From Candidatus Nitrospira neomarina (GTDB taxonomy: Bacteria > Nitrospirota > Nitrospiria > Nitrospirales > UBA8639), in assembly GCF_032051675.1 (NCBI RefSeq), contig NZ_CP116968.1, positions 3,038,001 to 3,102,000 on the forward strand: DNA of 64,000 nt, read 5' to 3'. The notes beneath the pieces were generated by a model, which saw nothing but the letters and a program-made list of their open reading frames with translations, had not been told where the DNA came from and did no database searches. This document shows, in pieces, positions 7,401-16,178 of the stretch. Numbering within the stretch: position 1 is the stretch's first letter; the number at the start of each line of letters is the position of its first letter. The translations under genes were made by a program, and so were the position numbers.

Positions 7401-10005
7401 ACATCTCCACCATTCCTTCCGCAATGGCGGGAGGGGCCACTATCACCTCGCGACGGGCAGGAGGCGTTTGGGATATTTTGGTGGTTACTCCGCTATTCAG
7501 CAGATCAACCAACCCTTCAAACGCGTCCGGGAAATTTGCGAGATCCCCATGTTCACAATCCACATAGTACGCCCGGTTTCTCAGTGTGTTGGGAATGCCG
7601 GTTTCCCAGGGGACACGCCCATCCCCTGCCGAGGTAGCCAGCACCTGAATACGACGATCGGGCTTTGCCAAGAGATCAATCGAGACATCACAAGGTGTGG
7701 CCGCCGCGCATCCTGCCACATAGATCATGCGTTGAGGATCGATAGGACTGTCCCGGATAAGTGTGGTCATCTTGAATGCGTTCGTCAGTTGGGCCGTGTC
7801 GGGCAACGGCCAAACAATCCCCGCCGATTCGGAGGTGGCAATTTTGGCCTTCCCCATTCCTCGATCCTCCGGCCGATCATGCTCCTGAAGGGTTTCCCAT
7901 ACTTCGGCCCTGAACACATCCAGTGTGCCGCTGTGCGGCAGGAGCTGCAACACGCCATCGAAGCAGGAAATGATTCCAAGTAACGTCGTTTGGGAATTGG
8001 TGAGATCCAACAGATCCAATTTTCGCACCAATGGATCACGCCCCATCAGCATGGCGGTAATGGCATGTGATCCCCCATTGGGGGTGCCCAGCATAATGAA
8101 CCGGGCACCGGGATGCTCACACATCCGGTCCCACACGTTTTTCCCTTCCGGCGTGGCAAGCATCACGCGTACCACGAGTCCACCCATGGAATGAGCGACA
8201 ATTCTGACCGGTTGCTTTCCCTCCAGTTTCTCCAACGTTTCTTCCAGAGATTTGCGAAGAAGTTTCGCCGTCTCCAGGAGAGACTTCCGCCAATCGTAGG
8301 CAAAGGGTTTCACCTCATGGGAATGGGCCAAAAACCGGATCAGGTCCTTGTACCCCGACGCGATCGGCTTACCAACCACCACATTCTCCGCCGTAAGCTT
8401 CAACTTCTTCAGGCCTCCCATAGCCAGATCCCACATATCCACCCAGACCCGGTCCTTCCCGACATTGAGTTCACTGCCCATGATGCCCGGCAAGACGTAC
8501 ACGACCGGCTGCGACAGACCGGGCGCACGTTTCCGATAGTCCTCCTCGGTGATTTGGGAAGGCCGCCCCTCCAGGCGATGGTACAAGGAATGCGGCTCTG
8601 CCTGGATGAGGGCCTGAAGGAGTCGACTGGCAGTATCGGGGTTTCGAAAATAATGGAAATGATCGACGTTCTTCCCCGTGTCGATCCAATAATGAATTTC
8701 CCGTGTGCGCTCCGTCCCCCCCAACATGGCCGGCGTATTGACGACCAAATCATGATCTTCCCGATAGAATAAGTCCGTGACGAATGTTTTGAGTCGGCCG
8801 ATAATCCCCTCGCCTTCCAGATCCCCCCCCAACACGTGCAGATCAGCCCTCGTCCGCACTCCAGGCCGATTGAGAATGCGAACCAACGGTGACCCGGGCA
8901 TCTGCGCTTCCAACCCGGGCAACTCTTCCGGTTTGGTCCGGTTTTTCACCACGGCGAGGAGAAACGCGGAAAGCCCCTCAACCACCGGATTGGCCTTGAG
9001 GCCGGGAATCGCTTGCACCACATTCAAGAGAATCGACAGGTACCGATCCAACCGGCCACTCGCCAAGGTGGTGCCTCGGGCCGGACAGCCCACCCGCACA
9101 AATCGTTCGATCACCAATTCCTTTTGTTGCAACAGGTTGCCGAGTTGCTCCAATTCCTTACGGTCGTCGTCACGATCGGCTTGCACAAATATCCCAAGAT
9201 CCTCCTGATCAAACGGAAATCGACCCTCCATCATGCTGCGGCAGAGTAATTCGCCGATAAGCCCGCCACGGGAATGGGAGACCAAATGCAATCGAGCTCC
9301 CTTGGGAAACTGGCGAACCAGTTCCACCGCATTTTGAATAGGACTTTGCGAAAGCGTGCGATGTTGGAAGGCGAGCACGCGATCGGGATACTGCGCGAGC
9401 AGTTGCAACATGCGTGCATTGGCACCGTCTTCCCATAACCCCCCAAAACTTCCCTCTGAGGAGGAAGCGGTCCCATGGAGAAAGACCAGCCAGGGTTTAT
9501 CCGACTTTCCCGTTTCCAGTGGTTTAATTCGTGAATAGTCAGAAGGCGCTTTCCCCTTCCAACGATAGAGGCCCGGGCCGGGCTGTAACACACCCTCCAC
9601 TTTGTCCTTAATAAAATCCGTGGTCGCACCCACGGGATCCAGACCAAACACTTTAAGCCCTTTAATTATCCAATCGCCCACCACCCCACGGCTCGCGGAC
9701 CCCAATGGCAGAACCAGGGGAAGTTCGATTTCCTCCCCCGCAGCCCCGCGAGTGGGCGTGAATCCAAAATCCTGCTGCAGGTCATCGGCCCGCACCCACA
9801 ATTTCACGCCCTGGTTCAATTCCAACTGAACCAGATCGTCGGGATTCAGATCGTCAAGTGCCAACGGCGTGCGCCCCGCACGGGCACGTTCGACCTTCGC
9901 ACTATGCTTGAGGGTAATCAGGCTCTTCAGATTGGAAGGGAAATCGGGAGGAGTCGATTTCGAATCAAGTGGCTGACGTTGTCCATGAATCATGAGACGT
10001 TTCAT
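4423..10005 (-). CDS. Giant multidomain protein: two alpha/beta-hydrolases, CHAT caspase-like protease, helical repeat tail
   Basis: 1860 residues. Order of parts: residues 170-260, alpha/beta-hydrolase 1 with PWLVFLHGTAS and nucleophile motif VSHSRGG (Ser245); residues 500-830, hydrolase 2 of LCAT/lipase type with VVYVLPGIMGSELN and AHSMGG (Ser606), plus a late DGRVPW and histidine region; residues 890-1060, a region with GAIVVGLGMVGELTPGG and LLIGTGAGG that recalls macro or leucyl-aminopeptidase N-terminal folds (weak); residues 1225-1515, a CHAT domain with LHCAAHG (His1350) and FLNCCHLG (Cys1415), both catalytic residues present; residues 1540-1860, TPR-like helices. CHAT proteases resemble caspases and separases, and some cut gasdermin-like partners. 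The start has GGAG eight bases upstream. It has no signal peptide, so it is probably cytoplasmic. The joining of two lipase-like units to a CHAT protease suggests a conflict or suicide effector (inference). Confidence 0.9.
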   Translation of the reverse strand: MKRLMIHGQRQPLDSKSTPPDFPSNLKSLITLKHSAKVERARAGRTPLALDDLNPDDLVQLELNQGVKLWVRADDLQQDFGFTPTRGAAGEEIELPLVLPLGSASRGVVGDWIIKGLKVFGLDPVGATTDFIKDKVEGVLQPGPGLYRWKGKAPSDYSRIKPLETGKSDKPWLVFLHGTASSSEGSFGGLWEDGANARMLQLLAQYPDRVLAFQHRTLSQSPIQNAVELVRQFPKGARLHLVSHSRGGLIGELLCRSMMEGRFPFDQEDLGIFVQADRDDDRKELEQLGNLLQQKELVIERFVRVGCPARGTTLASGRLDRYLSILLNVVQAIPGLKANPVVEGLSAFLLAVVKNRTKPEELPGLEAQMPGSPLVRILNRPGVRTRADLHVLGGDLEGEGIIGRLKTFVTDLFYREDHDLVVNTPAMLGGTERTREIHYWIDTGKNVDHFHYFRNPDTASRLLQALIQAEPHSLYHRLEGRPSQITEEDYRKRAPGLSQPVVYVLPGIMGSELNVGKDRVWVDMWDLAMGGLKKLKLTAENVVVGKPIASGYKDLIRFLAHSHEVKPFAYDWRKSLLETAKLLRKSLEETLEKLEGKQPVRIVAHSMGGLVVRVMLATPEGKNVWDRMCEHPGARFIMLGTPNGGSHAITAMLMGRDPLVRKLDLLDLTNSQTTLLGIISCFDGVLQLLPHSGTLDVFRAEVWETLQEHDRPEDRGMGKAKIATSESAGIVWPLPDTAQLTNAFKMTTLIRDSPIDPQRMIYVAGCAAATPCDVSIDLLAKPDRRIQVLATSAGDGRVPWETGIPNTLRNRAYYVDCEHGDLANFPDAFEGLVDLLNSGVTTKISQTPPARREVIVAPPAIAEGMVEMFPNEEDLIASALGSSRVQKTKLPPRKVRVKIINDNLSRASSPVAVGHYAGDTIVSAEAYLDRQLNGRLRERQRLGLYPNTLNTSAVVLNDQEDAQGPIHPGAIVVGLGMVGELTPGGLTTSMTNAIVNYALECLEAHRKRCLRLSEVISDDFELKIPLTTLLIGTGAGGFSLNDSLQALLNGVLQANRRLRQLKESRKSEDGESPANDLFEEHMAEDAAQTVTIDSVEVFELFQDRAIQATKDLRELARSGNFQKHLHIEELLVEGAASRQRAFFVEDAAWWQRLRIVTQPDGSLKFESLTNRARMETYLQPAQRKLIERFLKRASSSTQTDLELSNTLFELLIPNRLKEYAPDRRDIVLVLDEESAEYPWELLNNRYDPQARPLSVEAGMIRQLAVRDFRENVLHGTERNALVIGDPTSGEPSGKFAPLPGAAAEAREVAKLIRHYGYRDVVELVESDADPEHVLTALYRQPYRILHCAAHGVYQFPLEEEDDRLVAPNLQPTSKNDPCVKPKTVTGMVLGDGLFLTPAEIQQMRYVPELVFLNCCHLGRTNGSGPSPEIPFHRLASNLGTQLIQMGVRAVIAAGWAVDDTAAKVFARKFYEEMFQNRFFGDAVRLARQEIYLQYGGSNTWGAYQCYGDPDFSLKDGSRPGAGDGHMVAPAELRVELYNLVQTVQTAEPKDESRIRQQLDDLQIRAGQGWMNSSAMCAAFGKAYGELGLFDQAVRFYDRGRTLEPADATVDSLEQLANLKVRWALKKSLEMLPRAKTKTDDKASKQEIPIKDLIDDAENILNCLIKIQPTQERYALKGKVFKGRAVLHKGRVQRKKALQQMEAYYGKGYELGRKAERHDVFYPLVNQLAAKIVLSWGTQKSRTVPKGKTKQTNWVNETLSELEKEAEELRHTGRSFWEWGLKPECLLLKALYAKRLTVNDHNAILKGYQEAKRREGSAKHMDSVVENIRFFEAMLSLSNLSKAPSSLAQSLQKLREGLESK

Positions 10006-10710
10006 TGTCTATTCTCCACATGATGTTGGCACAACCACCAATACCTACCGGGACGAGCAGTGAGTGACCTGTGCGAGTGATGACTGACGTTCCATTCTTT
10101 TACTCTATCGAGAGAGGATTGCGAGGGTATTACAGCAAATCCGCTGAATAATTCCTACCCTTCCCCCCGCCACCAAAGTAAAACGCGGACAGACCATTGC
10201 GGAATTATGGACATGCCAGATCTTGAAAAAAGCATTGAGGTGGCAGAGGCTGGAAAGGAAGTGCTTGATTTCGGCGAATGTCCGACGAGGCCCTTACACG
10301 AGCAAACCATTATGCAAACCTTATTTTGGGAAAAAGCAGGTTTATGATCCGATACTACAAAGGGAAACATAGAACAGGAATTCCGACTTCCCGCTGGTCA
10401 AAATAGCCAGCAGCATTTTAGAAAACCCTTGGCGGGCGATGCCGGCATTTCCTTTCTCTGATCTCCTTCGCCCCTTCTCAGCAAAGAACACCCTATCCCC
10501 TGCAGCCAAAGTGGGATACTAAGGGAAACGAAGGATCTGTGCCCAAACCACTTATCCCCCGCTAAGCGAGATACTTCGCCGCCAGTTCAGCATGACATTG
10601 GGGAAAAAGAAATAAGGACAAAAGAATCAAGGCAAAGGGGATCGCAAATATGGATGACGGGTTAAACTAACCTTTTTAGGAATACTTGGCGGAGATGCAT
10701 CCTGTATCCA
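10006..10710. other. Gap of 705 bases with no gene seen
   Basis: Lies between the CHAT gene and the efflux channel gene, both on the minus strand. Small frames on either strand lack ribosome sites and recognisable motifs. Text near 10565-10600 (agatacttcgccgccag, ttcagcatgaca) has the look of a decayed dispersed repeat. The CHAT gene's promoter should be in the part next to 10005. Confidence 0.4.
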
Positions 10711-12186
10711 TTACTGTGGTTTCACTTGTGACAATTGTTCATCCTGCCAACCGCCGCCCACAGCTTTGAACAGATTTACCATAGCCGTGAGACGTGCCCG
10801 TTCGGTTTGGACCACGCCCAATTCCGCATCCAGCACGATGCGCTGAGCATCGATGACGTCGATATAGCTGACCAATCCCTTCCGGTACCGGATGTCCGCG
10901 AGCTCCAGCGATTCCCGGGCGGCTGCCACGTGTTGGTGTTGACTGACCAGTTGCTCTTTGCGCGTTTGGAGGGCAACCAGCACATCAGCCACTTCCCTAA
11001 ACGCATTCAGAATGGTTTGATGGTAGTCTTCCAACATTTGCTGATACCGGTTTTCCGCCACCTCCAATCTGGCCAAATTGGTATAGCCTTCAAAGATGGG
11101 AAGGGTAACCGAAGGACCGATCGCCATGTTGCGGCTGCCCCATTTGAACCATTGATCGAATTCGCTGGTGAGAAACCCTCCGTTTCCCGTGATGGCCACG
11201 CTGGGGAAAAAGTAGGCGCGGGCTTCTCCAATTCGAGCATTGGCGGCTTTTAAGATTTCTTCCTTTTCCAAAATATCCGGGCGCCGTTGCAACAGATCTG
11301 AAGGCAGACCAACCGGGATCGTGGGTTGCGCCATCACGGACCGAAGGGGTTTGGAGGACAACACCAGCGTACCGGGATTGGCTCCCGTCAACACTTCGAG
11401 TTGATGCAGTTGCACAGCCCGTTGTCGCCGAAACTCGGGAATTTGCGAAGCCGTTTGAGCCACAAGGGTTTCCTCTCGTTTCACATCCAGGTCGGATACT
11501 AGACCGGCCTGCGCACGGCTCCGGATGATCGACAGTGAGTCTTGTTGAAGGGCCAAGTTCCGTTCCGCAATCTCCACTTGTTCGTCGAGTTCGCGAAGCC
11601 GGAAATAGGAATCTCCCACCTCACCCACCAGGCTCAACAACAGACCGCGGCGATTCATTTCGCTCCCCAACGCTTCTGCGGTAAAGGCCTCCTTTCCGCG
11701 TCGAATGCGACCCCATAAATCCAGTTCCCATCGAAGATCGATGTCCGCACGCCAAATATCAAAATTAGCTCCCGGTGGCGCAAACCCTTCAGGCGCCCCT
11801 CCTGTGGGACCGACTAAAATGCTTTCCGATCGACGAATTCGGCTATACGATCCATCCAAGGATACATTGGGATAAAGCCCCGCTCCCGACCCATAGGCAA
11901 TCGCGTGCGCCTCCAGCACCCGAAACGCAGCTTGTCGGAGATCATGGTTACGGTCCAAGGCCTGTTCAATCAATCCATTCAATTCATCGTTGCCAAACAT
12001 TCGCCACCACCCGGCTTCCGGCACCTGCCCTACCGTAATGGGAAGCTGAGAGGATGAGCCTTCCAGTGTCATCCTGTTCCAGTCTTCAGGGACATTGAGG
12101 TCCGGCTGGTGATAGTCCGGCCCCATCAGACATCCCGGCAGACAAAGGATCATAAACAGCATGGGTAGATGTTTCGTTGCGATCAT
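10711..12186 (-). CDS. NodT/OprM-family outer-membrane efflux lipoprotein
   Basis: About 491 residues from the ATG at 12186, which has GTAAGGAG upstream. The frame stays open further up, but the start at 12186 puts a lipoprotein signal first (LCLPGC, lipid attached to Cys). The body is the TolC-like duplicated helical hairpin family: early YHQPDLNVPEDW, RRPDILEKEEILKAANARIG in the second repeat, and the closing LTAMVNLFKAVGGGW. It forms the trimeric outer-membrane exit duct for a tripartite pump. It is last in a run of four export genes and lies 10 bases from the adaptor gene, which supplies its periplasmic partner. Confidence 0.93.
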   Translation of the reverse strand: MIATKHLPMLFMILCLPGCLMGPDYHQPDLNVPEDWNRMTLEGSSSQLPITVGQVPEAGWWRMFGNDELNGLIEQALDRNHDLRQAAFRVLEAHAIAYGSGAGLYPNVSLDGSYSRIRRSESILVGPTGGAPEGFAPPGANFDIWRADIDLRWELDLWGRIRRGKEAFTAEALGSEMNRRGLLLSLVGEVGDSYFRLRELDEQVEIAERNLALQQDSLSIIRSRAQAGLVSDLDVKREETLVAQTASQIPEFRRQRAVQLHQLEVLTGANPGTLVLSSKPLRSVMAQPTIPVGLPSDLLQRRPDILEKEEILKAANARIGEARAYFFPSVAITGNGGFLTSEFDQWFKWGSRNMAIGPSVTLPIFEGYTNLARLEVAENRYQQMLEDYHQTILNAFREVADVLVALQTRKEQLVSQHQHVAAARESLELADIRYRKGLVSYIDVIDAQRIVLDAELGVVQTERARLTAMVNLFKAVGGGWQDEQLSQVKPQ

Positions 12187-12196
12187 GCGTTTCTCC

Positions 12197-13219
12197 TTAC
12201 GGAGTCTCCCCTGTCTCCGACAACGGACGGGAGGTATCAGATGGCCGGGTTCCGTTCTTAGATCGGTTAGGGTCCTGACTCGAAACCCGTTCAACAGGGC
12301 GCTCGATATAGACATCGACTTGTTGGCCGACATAGACCGGGAAGGGAGGCCGTTCAAATCGATAAATCACCTGGAGCACTCTGGTGTCGACCCGCTCTCG
12401 ATTGTCTCCAGTGAGGGAACGTTTGGGCACAATGTAGGGTTCAATGCGATCGAAGGTAAGAGGAATAGCCTGATCCGTATATCCTTTAAGGTAGGCCACC
12501 GCCGGACTTCCCGGCACCACCAGCGGCGCATTGACCTCATCGATATCGGCCCGTACCTGTAAGGTTTCCGTATCCCCTAATATGATGAGCGGCTCGATGG
12601 CATTCACCGTGGCATATTCCCCGGCTCGAACATTGACCTGAAGAATCGTCGCCACACGCGGTGCTCGAACCGTGAGACGGTTTAATAATGCTTGCACTTC
12701 ATCCCGTTCTGTTCTGGCCAAATGGAAATCAGCCCTTGCCCGAATCAACGCCCGCTTGGCACCTTCCGCCTCATGCCATTTCCTCTTCACATCATCTTCA
12801 CTGACCGCCCGGCGGTCTGTGACCGACTGAAGCCGCTTTAATTGGTCCTGGACATCCCGGAGCCGGATCTGCTGCTCGGCGATCCGCGCCGCTGCAGACG
12901 GGAGCGAATCGGTCTTGGTTTGCAGTTGTGCCCGCAACTCCCGATCATCCAACTGAAACAACGGATCTCCCTGTTCAACATGATCCGCCACCGTGACATA
13001 CACCTTCGTCACCAGACCGGAGACCGGAGGCGCGATTCTGACATTTTCGTTCACAGCCTCAATAATGCCTGCTGCGGCCACCGTGACCGGATACGGATTC
13101 TGAGGAGGAGCTTCCATCGGTGGAGGCGGAGCCACTTTCTTATTAGCGCCCCACAAGGTCGCAATCGTCAAAATGATGCCCCCCAACGCGATCCAAAAAC
13201 TCAAACGCCGCAGTACCAT
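12197..13219 (-). CDS. HlyD-family periplasmic adaptor (membrane fusion) protein
   Basis: 340 residues. A single N-terminal membrane anchor (FWIALGGIILTIATLWG) is followed by a biotinyl-lipoyl-like half (VTVAAAGIIEAVNENVRIAPPVSG), a coiled-coil hairpin rich in Gln, Arg and Glu at about 95-175, the second lipoyl half, and a beta-barrel ending in VGQQVDVYIERPVE. It links the inner-membrane ABC transporter to the NodT channel. Its ATG immediately follows the stop codon of the ATPase gene, so the two are translationally coupled. The set resembles DevB-type adaptors that work with DevCA exporters. Confidence 0.93.
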   Translation of the reverse strand: MVLRRLSFWIALGGIILTIATLWGANKKVAPPPPMEAPPQNPYPVTVAAAGIIEAVNENVRIAPPVSGLVTKVYVTVADHVEQGDPLFQLDDRELRAQLQTKTDSLPSAAARIAEQQIRLRDVQDQLKRLQSVTDRRAVSEDDVKRKWHEAEGAKRALIRARADFHLARTERDEVQALLNRLTVRAPRVATILQVNVRAGEYATVNAIEPLIILGDTETLQVRADIDEVNAPLVVPGSPAVAYLKGYTDQAIPLTFDRIEPYIVPKRSLTGDNRERVDTRVLQVIYRFERPPFPVYVGQQVDVYIERPVERVSSQDPNRSKNGTRPSDTSRPLSETGETP

Positions 13220-13957
13220 TTAAAGGGGTGTCTCCTGTCCTTCTTGGATCTGATCCACTCGTCCATCTTCCATATGGACAATGCGATCGCCAAATTCAAA
13301 AATCCGGGTATCGTGCGTCACAATAATCACCCCCCGATCACGCTGTTTTCCGATATCATGCAATTGCTGCACAATGCGGTGTCCCGTTTCTCCATCCAGG
13401 TTCGCCGTCGGTTCGTCACACAGCAGTAACTGGGGATCACTCACCAAAGCCCGGGCAATCGCCACCCGCTGTTGCTCGCCTCCCGATAGTCTGGTTGGCA
13501 ATGCAGCCAAGCGTTCTCCCATGCCCATGCTCCCGAGAATCTTCTCCGCTTGAGCCAGGGCCTCGTGTTTGGCTACCCCGCGAATCAATAATGGCACTGC
13601 GGCATTTTCAACCGCGGTGAGAGTGGGCAAGAGATGATATTGTTGGAAAATAAATCCCAGATGATCTCGGCGAAACTTCGTTTTTTCCGACGCGGACAAT
13701 TCCAGAATGGATTCGCCCAAAATTCTCACCTCTCCCTCATCGCTTTCTAAAATGCCGGCAATCACCGACAAGAGAGTCGTTTTTCCGCTACCCGAAGGAC
13801 CCACCAGTAACAAGACTTCCCCGTGGGCGACATGTAAATCAACTCCCTTCAGGACAGGAATCCGCGTCTCTCCTTCCCCAAACGATTTCACCACCCCCCT
13901 GGCCTGGACCAGCCAGTGAGCCGAATCATGGTTGAGAGTCGGAGACAGATTTCCACT
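13220..13957 (-). CDS. ABC exporter ATP-binding subunit (DevA/LolD/MacB type)
   Basis: Walker [11 protein letters not shown]-loop [10 protein letters not shown], signature [15 protein letters not shown], Walker [13 protein letters not shown] and the switch histidine in IIVTHD are all present. It hydrolyses ATP to drive the adjacent permease. The start is uncertain. A GTG at 13957 has a GGGGGT stretch before it and begins 8 bases past the permease stop. A TTG at 13993 would overlap the permease by 29 bases. I prefer the GTG, which gives 245 residues. Confidence 0.92.
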   Translation of the reverse strand, partial: SGNLSPTLNHDSAHWLVQARGVVKSFGEGETRIPVLKGVDLHVAHGEVLLLVGPSGSGKTTLLSVIAGILESDEGEVRILGESILELSASEKTKFRRDHLGFIFQQYHLLPTLTAVENAAVPLLIRGVAKHEALAQAEKILGSMGMGERLAALPTRLSGGEQQRVAIARALVSDPQLLLCDEPTANLDGETGHRIVQQLHDIGKQRDRGVIIVTHDTRIFEFGDRIVHMEDGRVDQIQEGQETPL

Positions 13958-13964
13958 CACGGCG

Positions 13965-15098
13965 CTACCCCCGAAACACAATTGCCGGTTCAAGTTTGGC
14001 CAACTTTCGAATGCTAATCACACTCGAGACACTACAGATCAACAGGAGCGCCACGGCCACTCCGACGAGAAGAGGCCATGTTTCTTTAAAGGGCAGCCGG
14101 TCTCCACCTGCAACGGTCAATCCAAACAGGGTGGCCAATCCCACACCGACGCCATATCCAATGGATCCGACGGTAAAACTTTGCAGGAGGATCATACGCG
14201 CCAGCATCCCCGTGCTGGCTCCAATCGCTTTCAGCGCGCCAAACTGCGGAAGGTTCTCAACCGTAAACAGGTAAAAGGTTTGTCCGGAAATCGCCATCCC
14301 CACAATAAACCCTAATAACACGGTGGTACCAAAATTCACGCCAATACCGGTGTTTTGGAGAATCCATCGAATCGTTTTCCATCCGAACTGGTCTTCGGTA
14401 AATGCTCCCAATCCGGTTTGCTCATGAATTCGCCCGGCCAATTCTTCCGGGCTGATCCCACTCACCGGACTGGCAAGGACATACGACAATTTCCGCCGTT
14501 CTTCTGGTGTCACACTCAAGGCTCGTTCGTAGGTGGTGTAGACGAAGGGAAAATTTTGAAAACTTTTTTGTGTCTGCACGATCGCCACGACCCTGACACG
14601 GTGATCATTAATTTCAAATGTGGTGCCGAGATGAATGTTTTTGGGCCCACCTAACCGTTCCACCCCTAATTGATCGATCGCGACCGCGTCAGGAGACCGC
14701 AGCTCTTCAATGTGGCCTTCCAACACCCTGGCGGGTCGACCGATTAACGTACTGGATTCAATCCCGACTAACGCAATTTGCTCATAGTTCCCATCCCGCA
14801 ACCTCGCCCGCTGGACGCCCTTATAGAGAGGAACCGCCCACTCGACACCGGAAACACTTCGAACCATGTTCACCGTGGTATCGGCCAGCGGTTTAATCTC
14901 TTCGACTTGATTGATATTGGAATCGGTGACCCACACAGGGGCATTCACATTGGTGATGCCCGATTGCGACCAGGTCATTAACCCCCAGAAAATGGACCCC
15001 TGCTGAACGATGAGCATCGTGGAAAACGTGAGCCCCGCCAGCAACATGAGGTATTTGGGGCGATCGCCAAACAACATTTTCAGTGCAACGTAATTCAT
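13965..15098 (-). CDS. FtsX-like ABC exporter permease (DevC type)
   Basis: 377 residues. One membrane helix near the N-terminus (YLMLLAGLTFSTMLIV) is followed by a periplasmic MacB_PCD-like domain to about residue 250. Three more helices follow: the first near GTTVLLGFIVGMAISG, the second around GSIGYGVGVGLATLFG, the third PLLVGVAVALLLICS. The closing LEPAIVFRG is typical of DevC/MacB permeases. It forms the inner-membrane part of the exporter. Its ATG overlaps the TetR stop by four bases (ATGA), so expression is tied to the regulator. Confidence 0.92.
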   Translation of the reverse strand: MNYVALKMLFGDRPKYLMLLAGLTFSTMLIVQQGSIFWGLMTWSQSGITNVNAPVWVTDSNINQVEEIKPLADTTVNMVRSVSGVEWAVPLYKGVQRARLRDGNYEQIALVGIESSTLIGRPARVLEGHIEELRSPDAVAIDQLGVERLGGPKNIHLGTTFEINDHRVRVVAIVQTQKSFQNFPFVYTTYERALSVTPEERRKLSYVLASPVSGISPEELAGRIHEQTGLGAFTEDQFGWKTIRWILQNTGIGVNFGTTVLLGFIVGMAISGQTFYLFTVENLPQFGALKAIGASTGMLARMILLQSFTVGSIGYGVGVGLATLFGLTVAGGDRLPFKETWPLLVGVAVALLLICSVSSVISIRKLAKLEPAIVFRG

Positions 15099-15769
15099 AC
15101 CTTCCGTGCCGTGCGCGTCCGAGGTTTGTTTGTCCGACCTGACCTGCGTACCGCTCCCTTGGGTGAAGGGAGTTTGAGTCCGTTCATCATGATGTTCACA
15201 AAGGTCCGCGAAATGTCTTCGGCAGTCTGAGGAAGTTGGGCCTGAAATAAGACCGTCAACAACCGGTGATAAATCAGCATGCCCATAAAGGCGCGTGCAG
15301 CGATGAGGGGCTGAACCGGCTGAAAGGCCTTATCATCTATACGCTGTTGTATGTAGCCGGCCAAAAAATCGTAAAACACCCGGATGTGGTTGTGGAAAAA
15401 CATATCCGACATCTCATGGTTTTCCAGTGCGCTGAACAAAATCAACCTCATCAAATCGGAATCCGGAGCCCCTCCGACCACCGTCCGGGCAATTACGGAA
15501 AACACCTCAACATCCTTTTGTTGCTCAGCGAGACTTCTTACTTTGGAGAGTAATCCCGGCACGGGCGATTCCTCCGCAAGAATGGCCGCATATAAATCTT
15601 CTTTACTGGGAAAATGTTTAAAAATAAGGGCTTCGCTGACTCCGGCCTTCTGGGCAATCTCCCGGGTCTTGGTCCCGCTAAACCCTTTTTTGGCAAATAG
15701 GGAGGCCGCCGACTGAATGATTTTGGCCTTCCGCACCGGACCGCTTATTCGTTTCGGTGACAATGGCAT
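15095..15769 (-). CDS. TetR/AcrR-family regulator of the exporter operon
   Basis: 224 residues. The N-terminal DNA-binding domain is clear (KIIQSAASLFAKKGFSGTKT, then IAQKAGVSEALIFKHFPSKE). The C-terminal helical domain would bind the inducer, possibly a pump substrate. The tail is basic (GRTNKPRTRTARKV). It is first in the operon and overlaps the permease by four bases, so a repressor of its own operon is the simplest reading. A partly symmetric site lies just upstream. Confidence 0.92.
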   Translation of the reverse strand: MPLSPKRISGPVRKAKIIQSAASLFAKKGFSGTKTREIAQKAGVSEALIFKHFPSKEDLYAAILAEESPVPGLLSKVRSLAEQQKDVEVFSVIARTVVGGAPDSDLMRLILFSALENHEMSDMFFHNHIRVFYDFLAGYIQQRIDDKAFQPVQPLIAARAFMGMLIYHRLLTVLFQAQLPQTAEDISRTFVNIMMNGLKLPSPKGAVRRSGRTNKPRTRTARKV

Positions 15770-15785
15770 CTTCTACCTTCCAGTA

Positions 15786-15805
15786 TAGTGAGTATTTACT
15801 AACCA
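15786..15805. promoter_or_regulatory. Candidate TetR operator
   Basis: TAGTGAGTATTTACTAACCA matches its own reverse complement at 14 of 20 positions. The centre is the AGTGAGTA/TTACTAAC type often bound by TetR-family repressors. It lies 17 bases before the regulator's ATG, where bound protein would block transcription. Confidence 0.5.
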
Positions 15806-16095
15806 TGGTAAGATCTCGCAATAAACCTGTCAAGGAATCTGGATCATTTGCAATTTTTTCGGGAACGGGCGAAAATTCGTAAAACTCATCCACCCAATCC
15901 AGTTTCATCACCATCATCATGACTTCGGATGCTCTGAGATGTTCAGATGGACACCAGGGAGTTTCCACCTCACATTGTGGGCACGAGAGTTCATCACCAA
16001 CACAGGTGCAGGTTCAGGTGCACCTTCCGATTTCGCTCATGAATGGCCTTTTGACACTACCCTCATGGCACAACCGGTAGATCGTGCTCATCAAT
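15806..16095. other. Divergent gap between the exporter operon and lon
   Basis: About 290 bases. A frame of 96 codons on the minus strand overlaps the TetR gene and has no motif, so I do not call it. No repeat or RNA gene is visible. Confidence 0.4.
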
Positions 16096-16123
16096 TTGAC
16101 TCAACGGAAAAGATGCATATCTT
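16096..16123 (+). promoter_or_regulatory. Candidate sigma-70 promoter of lon
   Basis: TTGACT at 16096-16101 and TATCTT at 16118-16123, with a 16-base spacer, about 55 bases before the lon start. I see no CIRCE element and no clear heat-shock promoter. Confidence 0.4.
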
Positions 16124-16178
16124 GTTGGGGAGAACAGTTATGATGTTGGTATACACCTGAAGGACGGTGAAGATAAAA

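Noticed and set aside
7105..7983. Plus-strand open frame of 292 codons
   Set aside because: It lies wholly opposite the CHAT gene, has His/Arg-rich composition typical of antisense frames, no motif and no ribosome site.
15678..15968. 96-codon frame overlapping the TetR start
   Set aside because: It covers the regulator's own start and likely operator and has no recognisable content.
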